9,598 nucleotides of DNA, from assembly GCA_900762245.1 (NCBI GenBank), contig CAAFFR010000043.1:1-9598 (forward strand), written 5' to 3'. A program made the position numbers and the translations under genes. Positions 1 to 4,843 of the stretch are shown in pieces. Positions within the stretch are counted from its first letter, which is position 1. Every line of letters begins with the position of its first letter. The stretch is from an uncultured Oscillospiraceae bacterium (lineage in GTDB: Bacteria > Bacillota_A > Clostridia > Oscillospirales > Oscillospiraceae). Below the pieces are notes generated by a model that saw only the letters and a program-made list of their open reading frames with translations, was not told the DNA's origin and searched no databases.

Positions 1-558
1 CACGGTGTTGTCGTTGAGGCTGAGCTGGGTGCTCTGGCCGGTGTTGAGGACGAGGTTTCCGTCGAAGCTGACAACGCTCACTACACCCGTCCCGAGGAAG
101 TCGAGGAGTTTGTTGCCCGTACCGGCTGTGACTCCCTGGCCATCGCCATCGGCACCTCCCACGGCGCTTACAAGTTCAAGCCCGGCACCAACCCCCAGCT
201 GCGCTTCGACATTCTGGAGGAGATCATCGCAAAGCTGCCCGGCTTCCCCATCGTTCTGCACGGCTCCTCCTCCGTTCCTCAGGAGTACGTCGAGATGGTC
301 AATACCTACGGCGGCGCTATGCCCGGCGCTATCGGTGTTCCCGAGGAGCAGCTGCGCCGCGCTGCTGAGCTGGCAGTCTGCAAGATCAACATCGACTCCG
401 ACCTGCGTCTGGCAATGACCGGCACCATCCGTAAGTTCTTTGCCGAGCATCCCGACAAGTTCGACCCCCGCGAGTACCTGAAGCCCGCCCGTGCCAACAT
501 CAAGGAGCTGGTCCGCCACAAGCTGATCAACGTCCTGGGCTGCGCAGGCAAGGCCTAA
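1..558 (+). CDS. fba: Class II fructose-1,6-bisphosphate aldolase (3' part)
   Basis: Partial gene, open from the first base in frame 1, giving the last 185 residues; roughly the first 110-130 residues lie outside the window, judging from the usual length of this family. The enzyme is zinc-dependent and cleaves fructose-1,6-bisphosphate to dihydroxyacetone phosphate and glyceraldehyde-3-phosphate in cytoplasmic glycolysis. Visible family motifs are VEAELG near the start, GTSHGAYKFKP (metal-ligand histidine), VLHGSSSVP (second metal histidine, phosphate-binding loop) and KINIDSDLR (substrate-binding Asp region). The long insertion with YGGAMPGAIGVPEEQ and the ending LKPARANIKELV...NVLGC match the longer class II form common in Clostridia rather than the short Bacillus FbaA. 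Codon use is GC-rich and biased (GGC, CTG, ATC, AAG), as expected of a highly expressed gene. A strong terminator follows directly. Confidence 0.95.
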   Translation, partial: HGVVVEAELGALAGVEDEVSVEADNAHYTRPEEVEEFVARTGCDSLAIAIGTSHGAYKFKPGTNPQLRFDILEEIIAKLPGFPIVLHGSSSVPQEYVEMVNTYGGAMPGAIGVPEEQLRRAAELAVCKINIDSDLRLAMTGTIRKFFAEHPDKFDPREYLKPARANIKELVRHKLINVLGCAGKA

Positions 559-580
559 TCTCTCCCTACTTAAAAAATGT

Positions 581-611
581 GACCTCCCGAGAAATCGGGA
601 GGTCATTTTTT
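581..611 (+). terminator. Rho-independent terminator of the aldolase gene
   Basis: A perfect 10-bp stem (GACCTCCCGA at 581-590 with TCGGGAGGTC at 595-604) is capped by a GAAA tetraloop and followed by ATTTTTT. An A-run sits just before the stem, so it may also work weakly in the other direction. It lies 22 bases after the aldolase stop codon. Confidence 0.93.
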
Positions 612-632
612 GCAATTCTGTAGGATTTCCTT

Positions 633-660
633 GTAGGGGAGGGGCATTTGCCCCTCCCTC
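633..660. repeat. GC-rich palindromic intergenic repeat, copy 1
   Basis: A 9-bp perfect stem GGGAGGGGC (637-645) and GCCCCTCCC (650-658) with an ATTT loop, preceded by GTAG. A related but differently decayed copy sits at 2021-2044. The idealised element would read GTAGGGG...CCCCTAC at its ends; copy 1 has lost the 3' outer arm. No T-run follows, so it is not a classical terminator. It looks like a dispersed miniature palindrome; copy number in the genome cannot be judged here. Confidence 0.6.
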
Positions 661-707
661 CTTCCTCTGATAACCAATGTGTTGGTCTGACTGCTAACAG
701 CAAGCAT

Positions 708-740
708 GTCATTGCGAGGAGCAAAGCGACGTGGCAATCT
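708..740. repeat. Imperfect palindromic repeat of the ATTGCGAGGAGC type
   Basis: The stretch starting GTCATTGCGAGGAGC and ending GTGGCAATCT has terminal inverted repeats ATTGC (711-715) and GCAAT (734-738). Similar ATTGCGAGGAGC..GCGACGTGGCAAT units are known from memory as dispersed intergenic repeats in several bacterial groups. A smaller palindrome (ACCAA-TGTG-TTGGT, 673-686) lies just before it. The rest of 612-835 shows no convincing gene. Confidence 0.5.
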
Positions 741-838
741 CCCGGTATCATTTAGCGTACTGCTTATGGTATTGCAAAATATCATCACAATATTTCCTTT
801 GACTCCACTTTGATATTGTCCCAGCAAATAATAGTAGC

Positions 839-867
839 TTGTCTTGATGATTTTCATATGGTATACT
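839..867 (+). promoter_or_regulatory. Candidate promoter of the EcsC/SHOCT gene
   Basis: TTGTCT (839-844), 17-base spacer, TATACT (862-867). Matches to the sigma-A consensus are 4/6 and 5/6. It would give a leader of about 70 bases before the start codon at 945. The surrounding DNA is AT-rich, so chance matches are possible. Confidence 0.4.
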
Positions 868-944
868 GATATCACTTAGTTTCGCGTAAATAACAATTTC
901 TATTATGCTGTATTCTCTAATTAAAAATCAAAGAGGTGTATATC

Positions 945-1991
945 ATGAAAAAAGATGTATCAAGTGAACCCGTTTCTGCAGAGAAAGAGTTTGCATTAGA
1001 AAGCATCATCTCATCTGCAGTTCAGCTCCCAGGTGTCAAAGTTGATAGAAAAAAGTTTTTGGCAGAAATCTTTGCATCTGAGAACTATCCTATTCAGGAC
1101 ATCTTGGACTTCGGACCTATCACTGTAGGCGTGTCACAAGACAGGCTTTCTTTAATCGCAAATAAGTTGATTCTGAAACGGACAAGTCAATCCTCTGCCG
1201 CTTCTTTTGTGACGGGTATCCCCGGTGGTCTGGCAATGGCGGCTACTATTCCCGCTGATGTTTTACAATTTTTTGGTATGGCTTTACGTCTCGCACAAGA
1301 ATTATCCTATCTTTATGGTGCACAGGATTTATGGCAGAACAAACAGTTGGATGATGATAGGGTAAAAAATCAACTGTTATTATATTGCGGTGTTATGTTT
1401 GGTGTTTCGGGTGCTGTTTCTGGTGTCCGCATTTTGTCTACCCAAATTGCAAAAACTACACTAAAAAAGCTTCCTCAGAAAGCACTGACAAAAACATTCT
1501 GGTATCCTATCATTAAACAAATCGGAAAAGCTATCGGTATAAAAGTCACAAAGTCCACTGTTGCTAAGGGTGTATCAAAAGCCATTCCTGTAATCGGTGG
1601 TGTGATTTCCGGTGGACTGAACTTTGCTTCAATGATGCCCATGGCCAATCGCCTGCAAGTCGCTCTGGATAGCGCGACCTTCGGTTATACTGAAGAAGAT
1701 TTAGCAAAGGACATCATTGAGATCGAGAGTATTACACTGGACGATTCCGAAATGGAAGATGCTCCCGTTATCGCTCCTAGCGAAGATGTTAAAGCTAAGA
1801 TCGTTGAAGGTAGTAAAAAAACGCTTAATAGCATTTCTGGTTTCTTTGCTAAAAAGAAAACCACATCCGTAACACCAAATGACGGGGATGTTTTTGAAAC
1901 TATCAGCAAACTCTCCGAATTAAAAAATCGTGGCATTCTCACACAGGAAGAGTTTGACGCCAAAAAAGCAGAACTGCTTTCCCGCTTGTAA
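945..1991 (+). CDS. EcsC-family protein with C-terminal SHOCT domain
   Basis: A 348-residue protein of unknown cellular role. The start is placed at ATG 945, eight bases after AGAGG (932-936); a GTG at 936 in the same frame overlaps that site and is less likely. Residues about 85-245 resemble the EcsC family: a glycine-rich hydrophobic stretch GIPGGLAMAATIPAD (91-105), then the helix with LRLAQELSYLYG (114-125), and a second conserved IPVIGGVISGGLNFA stretch (about 214-228) that could associate with membrane. Residues about 246-315 are acidic then lysine-rich linker. Residues about 318-345 (LSELKNRGILTQEEFDAKK) are a clear SHOCT motif, a short C-terminal module often linked to oligomerisation or membrane-stress proteins. 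The gene is visibly more AT-rich than its neighbours, has its own promoter candidate, and is bracketed by two related palindromic repeats, which suggests separate acquisition. There is no operon partner. Confidence 0.8.
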   Translation: MKKDVSSEPVSAEKEFALESIISSAVQLPGVKVDRKKFLAEIFASENYPIQDILDFGPITVGVSQDRLSLIANKLILKRTSQSSAASFVTGIPGGLAMAATIPADVLQFFGMALRLAQELSYLYGAQDLWQNKQLDDDRVKNQLLLYCGVMFGVSGAVSGVRILSTQIAKTTLKKLPQKALTKTFWYPIIKQIGKAIGIKVTKSTVAKGVSKAIPVIGGVISGGLNFASMMPMANRLQVALDSATFGYTEEDLAKDIIEIESITLDDSEMEDAPVIAPSEDVKAKIVEGSKKTLNSISGFFAKKKTTSVTPNDGDVFETISKLSELKNRGILTQEEFDAKKAELLSRL

Positions 1992-2020
1992 AACGGGGCC
2001 AACTTCTTTCAATACAATCG

Positions 2021-2044
2021 GTAGGGGCATTGCCCCTCCCCTAC
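2021..2044. repeat. GC-rich palindromic intergenic repeat, copy 2
   Basis: Outer arms GTAGGGG (2021-2027) and CCCCTAC (2038-2044) pair over 7 bp; an alternative inner stem is GGGGC-ATT-GCCCC (2024-2036). It shares GTAGGGG and GCATTGCCCCTCCC with copy 1 at 633-660, but here the 5' inner arm is shortened. It lies 30 bases after the EcsC/SHOCT stop and has only a short T stretch (ATTTT, 2046-2050) after it, so it may act as a weak terminator for that gene. Confidence 0.6.
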
Positions 2045-2073
2045 AATTTTGCTTACAAATACTAGTTTTCCTC

Positions 2074-2102
2074 TTGTAAGTTCCCCAAAAATGTGGTAAA
2101 CT
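2074..2102 (+). promoter_or_regulatory. Candidate promoter of prfC
   Basis: TTGTAA (2074-2079), 17-base spacer, TAAACT (2097-2102), 4/6 matches in each hexamer. Transcription would begin near 2109 and give a leader of about 105 bases, long enough to contain the small ORF at 2142-2165 and the hairpin at 2167-2208. Confidence 0.35.
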
Positions 2103-2141
2103 GAATTAGTTTGAGAAAAAATGACCGTTTTGGAGGCTTAT

Positions 2142-2165
2142 ATGCATTTTCCCTTTCCCCCGTAG
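2142..2165 (+). CDS. Candidate 7-residue leader peptide (ends Pro-Pro-stop) upstream of prfC
   Basis: A short ORF reading MHFPFPP followed by TAG. It has a strong ribosome binding site, GGAGG at 2132-2136, five bases before the ATG. The coding content is striking for its position: it ends in two prolines directly before a stop codon, a context known to slow translation termination, and the next gene encodes release factor 3. The stop lies 48 bases before the prfC ATG. Its stop codon is directly followed by CATCCC, which can pair with the prfC ribosome binding site. Too short for homology to help; assignment as a regulatory leader is inference from layout only. Confidence 0.4.
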   Translation: MHFPFPP

Positions 2166-2166
2166 C

Positions 2167-2208
2167 CATCCCGGTATTTCTATATCATAAAATTCTAATG
2201 GAGGGATG
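2167..2208 (+). promoter_or_regulatory. Possible Shine-Dalgarno-masking hairpin of prfC
   Basis: CATCCC (2167-2172) is the exact complement of GGGATG (2203-2208), which contains the 3' part of the prfC ribosome binding site GGAGGG (2200-2205). The stem is 6 bp with a 30-base AU-rich loop, so it is weak on its own. A ribosome held at the leader stop codon (2163-2165) would cover the left arm and free the site. Confidence 0.3.
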
Positions 2209-2213
2209 ACAAA

Positions 2214-3806
2214 ATGTCCAATTTAGTAGAAGAAATCAGCCGACGCCGAACCTTTGCCATCATTTCCCACCCCGACGCCGGTAAAACCACTCTGACCGAA
2301 AAATTCCTGCTCTACGGCGGTGCCATTGCACAGGCCGGTGTCGTCAAGGGCAAGAAAAATTCCCGCGCCGCCACCTCCGACTGGATGGAGATCGAAAAGC
2401 AGCGTGGTATCTCCGTTACCTCTTCCGTCATGCAGTTCCAGTATGGCGGTTTCTGCATCAACATTCTGGATACCCCCGGCCACCAGGACTTCTCCGAGGA
2501 TACCTACCGTACCCTGATGGCTGCCGACTCCGCCGTCATGGTCATCGACGGTGCCAAGGGCGTGGAGCCCCAGACCCGGAAGCTCTTCAAGGTCTGCGCC
2601 ATGCGCCATATTCCCATCTTCACCTTCGTCAACAAGATGGACCGGGAAACCAAGGACCCCTTCGACCTGCTGGACGAGGTGGAGCGGGAGCTGGGCATCG
2701 AGACCTACGCCATGAACTGGCCCATCGGCTCCGGTAAAGATTTCCAGGGCGTTTACGACCGGGAAAAGGAAGAACTGATCTTCTTCACCAGCAATACCGG
2801 CAAGCGCAAGGCAGACAAGATGTCCGTTGACCTGTACGACAAGCAGGTTGCAGAGCTTCTGGACAGTGAAGCCAAGCACCAGCAGCTCATCGACGATGTG
2901 GAGCTGCTGTCCGCAGGCCGGGAGATGGATATGGAGGCTGTCCGCCGCGGTCAGCTGTCTCCTGTCTTCTTCGGCTCCGCTCTGACCAACTTCGGCATTG
3001 AGCCTTTCCTGGAGAATTTCCTGAAGCTGACACCCCCTCCCCTGGCCCGCACCTCTGACCAGGGTGAAGTGGATACCTTCAGCCCCGATTTCTCCGCCTT
3101 CGTCTTCAAGATCCAGGCCAACATGAACAAGGCCCACCGGGACCGCCTGGCTTTCATGCGCATCTGCTCCGGCAAGTTCGAGCGGGATAAGGAATACTAC
3201 CACATCCAGGGCAAGAAGAAAATGCGCCTAAGCCAGCCTCAGCAGCTGATGGCTGCCGAGCGCGAAATCGTGGAAGAAGCCTATGCCGGCGACGTTATCG
3301 GTGTTTTCGATCCCGGTATCTTCGCCATCGGTGATACCATCACCGTTCCCGGCAAGAAATTCAGCTATTCCGGCATCCCCACCTTCGCCCCCGAGCATTT
3401 CTGCCGTGTATCCGCCAAGGATTCCATGAAGCGCAAGCAGTTCGTCAAGGGCACCGAGCAGATCGCTCAGGAAGGTGCCATCCAGATCTTCAAGCTGCCC
3501 AACTCCGGTATGGAAGAAGTCATCGTAGGCGTTGTCGGTACCCTGCAGCTGGATGTGTTCCAGTACCGCATGAAGAACGAGTATGGCGTGGATCTGCGGA
3601 TGGAGATGCTGCCTTACGAAGAGATCCGCCTCATCGACGAATATCCCGGCGGCCTGTCTGATATGAACCTGGGCAGCGATGCCGAACTTCTGGAAGATTA
3701 CCGTGGCCGCAGCCTGCTGGTCTTCTCCAGCTACTGGGCCATCGATTTCACCTGCCGCCGGAACCCCGGCCTGAAGGTGTCCGAGATCGTGGTAGCCGAA
3801 GGCTAA
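2214..3806 (+). CDS. prfC: Peptide chain release factor 3 (RF3)
   Basis: A full-length 530-residue translational GTPase, close to the roughly 529 residues of E. coli RF3. RF3 uses GTP to remove RF1 or RF2 from the ribosome after the finished protein has been released. Motifs in order: G1 SHPDAGKT (18-25), switch region DWMEIEKQRGISVTSS (56-71), G3 DTPGH (86-90), G4 NKMD (140-143), G5 FFGSAL (about residue 255), then the beta-barrel domain II and the RF3-type C-terminal domain. The DWMEIEKQRGISV signature separates RF3 from EF-G and the TetM/LepA families. The start at 2214 is supported by GGAGGG at 2200-2205. It is monocistronic: candidate promoter at 2074-2102, two hairpins after the stop. 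The upstream leader may carry termination-dependent control (see the small ORF at 2142). Codon use is GC-rich and host-like, in contrast with the EcsC gene before it. Confidence 0.97.
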   Translation: MSNLVEEISRRRTFAIISHPDAGKTTLTEKFLLYGGAIAQAGVVKGKKNSRAATSDWMEIEKQRGISVTSSVMQFQYGGFCINILDTPGHQDFSEDTYRTLMAADSAVMVIDGAKGVEPQTRKLFKVCAMRHIPIFTFVNKMDRETKDPFDLLDEVERELGIETYAMNWPIGSGKDFQGVYDREKEELIFFTSNTGKRKADKMSVDLYDKQVAELLDSEAKHQQLIDDVELLSAGREMDMEAVRRGQLSPVFFGSALTNFGIEPFLENFLKLTPPPLARTSDQGEVDTFSPDFSAFVFKIQANMNKAHRDRLAFMRICSGKFERDKEYYHIQGKKKMRLSQPQQLMAAEREIVEEAYAGDVIGVFDPGIFAIGDTITVPGKKFSYSGIPTFAPEHFCRVSAKDSMKRKQFVKGTEQIAQEGAIQIFKLPNSGMEEVIVGVVGTLQLDVFQYRMKNEYGVDLRMEMLPYEEIRLIDEYPGGLSDMNLGSDAELLEDYRGRSLLVFSSYWAIDFTCRRNPGLKVSEIVVAEG

Positions 3807-3819
3807 ATTGGATACCTGC

Positions 3820-3850
3820 AGGGGCGGGTGACCGATGGTCACCCGCCCCT
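3820..3850. terminator. Long perfect hairpin after prfC, no T-run
   Basis: A perfect 14-bp stem (AGGGGCGGGTGACC at 3820-3833 with its complement at 3837-3850) around a 3-base loop, 13 bases after the prfC stop. It has no T-run on either side, so it is either a non-canonical terminator, a 3'-end stabiliser, or a repeat. Its AGGGGCGGG...CCCGCCCCT arms resemble the other GC-rich hairpins in this window. Confidence 0.55.
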
Positions 3851-3859
3851 ATTACGATA

Positions 3860-3893
3860 AAAAAGCTGCCTGCGCAATTGCAGGCAGCTTTTT
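3860..3893. terminator. Bidirectional rho-independent terminator between prfC and the small-peptide operon
   Basis: Stem GCTGCCTGC (3865-3873) and GCAGGCAGC (3880-3888), 9 bp, loop GCAATT, extended by AAAAA on the left and TTTTT on the right. On the plus strand it ends prfC; on the minus strand the stem is followed by TTTTTT and starts 12 bases after the stop codon of the last small peptide gene (3905-3979). Confidence 0.92.
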
Positions 3894-3904
3894 CCATTTT
3901 TAAC

Positions 3905-3979
3905 TTACAGGTTGCCAATGACGTTCATCATTTCGCCGATTTCCTGCATACCCTTGATCAGATTCTTCTTCATAGACAT
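3905..3979 (-). CDS. Small peptide 4 of the cluster (24 aa), last gene
   Basis: A 24-residue peptide, no recognised family. The ATG at 3977-3979 lies nine bases after a perfect AGGAGG (3989-3994); a second ATG two codons later is too far from that site. The core KKNLIKGMQEIGEM (residues 4-17) matches its three upstream neighbours and is followed by a tail of seven residues ending in IGNL. Hydrophobic residues M3, L7, M11, I14, M18 and I21 fall on one face of a helix, with lysines at the N-terminus and glutamates in the middle, so an amphipathic helix is likely. There is no signal peptide, cysteine or double-glycine cleavage site. Codons (AAG, CTG, ATC, GGC) are host-like. The bidirectional terminator follows at once. 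Function is unknown; candidates are a leaderless bacteriocin or modulin-like peptide or a signal precursor. Confidence 0.75.
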   Translation of the reverse strand: MSMKKNLIKGMQEIGEMMNVIGNL

Positions 3980-4035
3980 ATATATTATCCTCCTATATGA
4001 GTGTTAATTGGTTGATTTTTAAATATTTTTTGCAA

Positions 4036-4107
4036 TTAACCGCCGATCTTGGCCAGCATCTCGCCGTAGTTCTGCATACCGCGAACCAGATTCTTCTTCA
4101 GGGACAT
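4036..4107 (-). CDS. Small peptide 3 of the cluster (23 aa)
   Basis: A 23-residue peptide with core KKNLVRGMQNYGEM (residues 4-17) and a six-residue tail ending in KIGG. The ATG at 4105-4107 is nine bases from AGGGAGG (4117-4123). It is the closest relative of the last peptide in the cluster (both begin M-S-x-K-K-N-L) and differs mainly in the tail and at I/Y before the conserved GEM. The frame is open further upstream: an ATG-ATG pair at 4177-4182, seven bases after AAAGGA, would give a 48-residue version with an Arg/Pro-rich N-terminal part. The strong internal ribosome binding site and the conserved core favour the short form. The ending GG could in principle be a C-terminal recognition feature, but no processing enzyme is nearby. 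Function unknown. Confidence 0.75.
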   Translation of the reverse strand: MSLKKNLVRGMQNYGEMLAKIGG

Positions 4108-4193
4108 TCTTACACACCTCCCTAAAACAAATTGTGTGGGATAGGGCCGCCGTACAGTGGGCAGACCACGTTTGGTCATCATATTTGCATCCT

Positions 4194-4271
4194 TTACTCG
4201 CCGCAGATGCAACGCATCTCGCCGATCTCCTGCATGGCACGGACCAGGTTCTTCAGCATAATGTTCTTCAT
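4194..4271 (-). CDS. Small peptide 2 of the cluster (25 aa), Cys-containing tail
   Basis: A 25-residue peptide. GGAGGT (4281-4286) lies nine bases before ATG 4269-4271; an earlier ATG at 4277-4279 is out of frame and hits a stop after three codons. The core is LKNLVRAMQEIGEM (residues 6-19), nearly identical to the two following genes, but the tail reads RCICGE and carries the only cysteines of the set, as a C-x-C pair. That tail could allow a thiolactone, disulfide or metal contact, as in AgrD-type autoinducers, although the long acidic tail of AgrD and an agrB gene are both missing. Separated by 79 bases from the gene before and 86 from the gene after, with no promoter or terminator seen in the gaps. 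Function unknown. Confidence 0.72.
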   Translation of the reverse strand: MKNIMLKNLVRAMQEIGEMRCICGE

Positions 4272-4350
4272 AATTTCATTACCTCCAAAAATTGAGTGGT
4301 GAAAAATTCCATCTATTTTTTGTCCACATTGGGACACTCTGTAATTGAAC

Positions 4351-4434
4351 TTAGAAGCGATCAGAAAGGATCAAGGTGTTGCCGTACTCCTCCATCGCAT
4401 TGATGAGGAGCTGCTTCATAGAAACCTTCTTCAT
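4351..4434 (-). CDS. Small peptide 1 of the cluster (27 aa), first gene
   Basis: A 27-residue peptide, the most divergent member. AAGGAGGT (4441-4448) is the strongest ribosome binding site of the cluster, six bases before ATG 4432-4434. The core KQLLINAMEEYGN (residues 7-19) aligns with the others with one extra residue before the Ala-Met pair (L-x-x-x-AM versus L-x-x-GM), keeping the M-[QE]-E-[IY]-G pattern. The tail is TLILSDRF, more hydrophobic then charged. It is promoter-proximal: the extended -10 at 4535-4543 gives a leader of about 94 bases containing a hairpin. It may have a different role from the other three, for example as signal, immunity-like partner or second component. Function unknown. 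Confidence 0.7.
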   Translation of the reverse strand: MKKVSMKQLLINAMEEYGNTLILSDRF

Positions 4435-4497
4435 AGCGTTACCTCCTTAAAAAAGTGGGGCGGACTCAGCCGCAAATGCAATTTTATTTTTTATTCC

Positions 4498-4527
4498 TGC
4501 AAGGCGTCGTTGCCGCTCGCCTTAGCA
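4498..4527 (-). promoter_or_regulatory. Hairpin at the 5' end of the small-peptide mRNA
   Basis: CGCCTT (4518-4523) pairs with AAGGCG (4501-4506) around an 11-base loop, and the outer TGC/GCA ends (4525-4527 and 4498-4500) extend it past a single bulged base. It would begin within a few bases of the predicted transcription start near 4528. No T-run follows on the minus strand, so 5'-end mRNA stabilisation is more likely than attenuation. Confidence 0.45.
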
Positions 4528-4534
4528 TGGCGGT

Positions 4535-4543
4535 ATTATAGCA
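4535..4543 (-). promoter_or_regulatory. Extended -10 promoter of the small-peptide operon
   Basis: On the minus strand TGC-TATAAT: a perfect -10 hexamer (4535-4540) with the TGn extension (4541-4543). No good -35 hexamer is found at 16-18 bases, which is typical of promoters that need an activator. Start expected near 4528. Confidence 0.7.
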
Positions 4544-4571
4544 CCTGTTTTCCAAGGAAGAAAGTGGTTAA

Positions 4572-4600
4572 ATTGACTTTGGTTGGGTGAATATTGACTT
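4572..4600 (-). promoter_or_regulatory. Direct-repeat activator site (LytTR-like geometry)
   Basis: Two perfect copies of AAGTCAAT in minus-strand sense (4572-4579 and 4593-4600), 21 bp start to start, that is two helical turns. The nearer copy ends 31 bases upstream of the TATAAT. Paired direct repeats of about 9 bp with this spacing, ahead of a promoter lacking a -35, are the known binding arrangement of LytTR regulators such as AgrA, ComE and PlnC. The repeat sequence only loosely resembles their consensus, so the regulator class is inference. A GAACA-AAATA-TGTTC inverted repeat lies further upstream at 4616-4630. Confidence 0.5.
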
Positions 4601-4843
4601 CCGTGAATGGTTTGTGAACAAAATATGTTCTATTTTATTTACATTTTATGAATAATTCGTAACATTCCAGCACCATAATATTTTCTTCGCACTGTATATA
4701 TTGATTTCCCATCCAGATTCAGGTCGGCTTTTCCTTCCCTGGAACCCGGATTTTCTTTTTTCATTTTTGAGAGTTTTCCTGCATTTTGTAAATAAGGCAG
4801 GGCGGGAGCATATTCTGCTCCCGCCCTGCGGTCATATCCTGTT
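4601..4843. other. AT-rich intergenic stretch between the peptide operon and the ATPase gene
   Basis: Contains the inverted repeat at 4616-4630 and the hairpin at 4797-4829. A 41-codon minus-strand ORF (4639-4764, beginning MKKENPGSREGK and rich in Lys, Arg and Gly) is open here, but its nearest Shine-Dalgarno-like sequence (AGGA) is 12 bases away and no promoter is evident. It is treated as possible remnant coding sequence rather than a gene. Confidence 0.4.
4797..4829 (-). terminator. Hairpin terminator of the ymdB-yhaO-yhaN operon
   Basis: A perfect 14-bp stem (GCAGGGCGGGAGCA at 4797-4810 with its complement at 4816-4829) and a 5-base loop, 14 bases after the ATPase stop codon on the minus strand. 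The following CTTATTTAC is a poor T-run, so it resembles the other GC-rich, T-poor hairpins of this window. Confidence 0.65.

Noticed and set aside
2223..3203. Long open frame (326 codons) antisense to prfC
   Set aside because: Antisense to a clear RF3 gene in GC-rich codon-biased DNA; composition is low-complexity Gly/Leu/Val/His, no ribosome binding site or family match.
4019..4240. 73-codon minus-strand frame across the small peptide genes
   Set aside because: Out of frame with the conserved cores of both peptides it covers and lacks a ribosome binding site; it is a frame shadow.
3900..4450. CRISPR-like or tandem DNA repeat explanation for the four similar segments
   Set aside because: Similarity is at the protein level with differing codons, irregular spacing and intact start, stop and ribosome binding sites, so they are paralogous genes, not a repeat array.
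4639..4764. 41-codon minus-strand ORF between the peptide operon and ATPase gene
   Set aside because: Poor ribosome binding site spacing, no promoter, no similarity to the four peptides; could be remnant coding sequence but not supportable as a gene.
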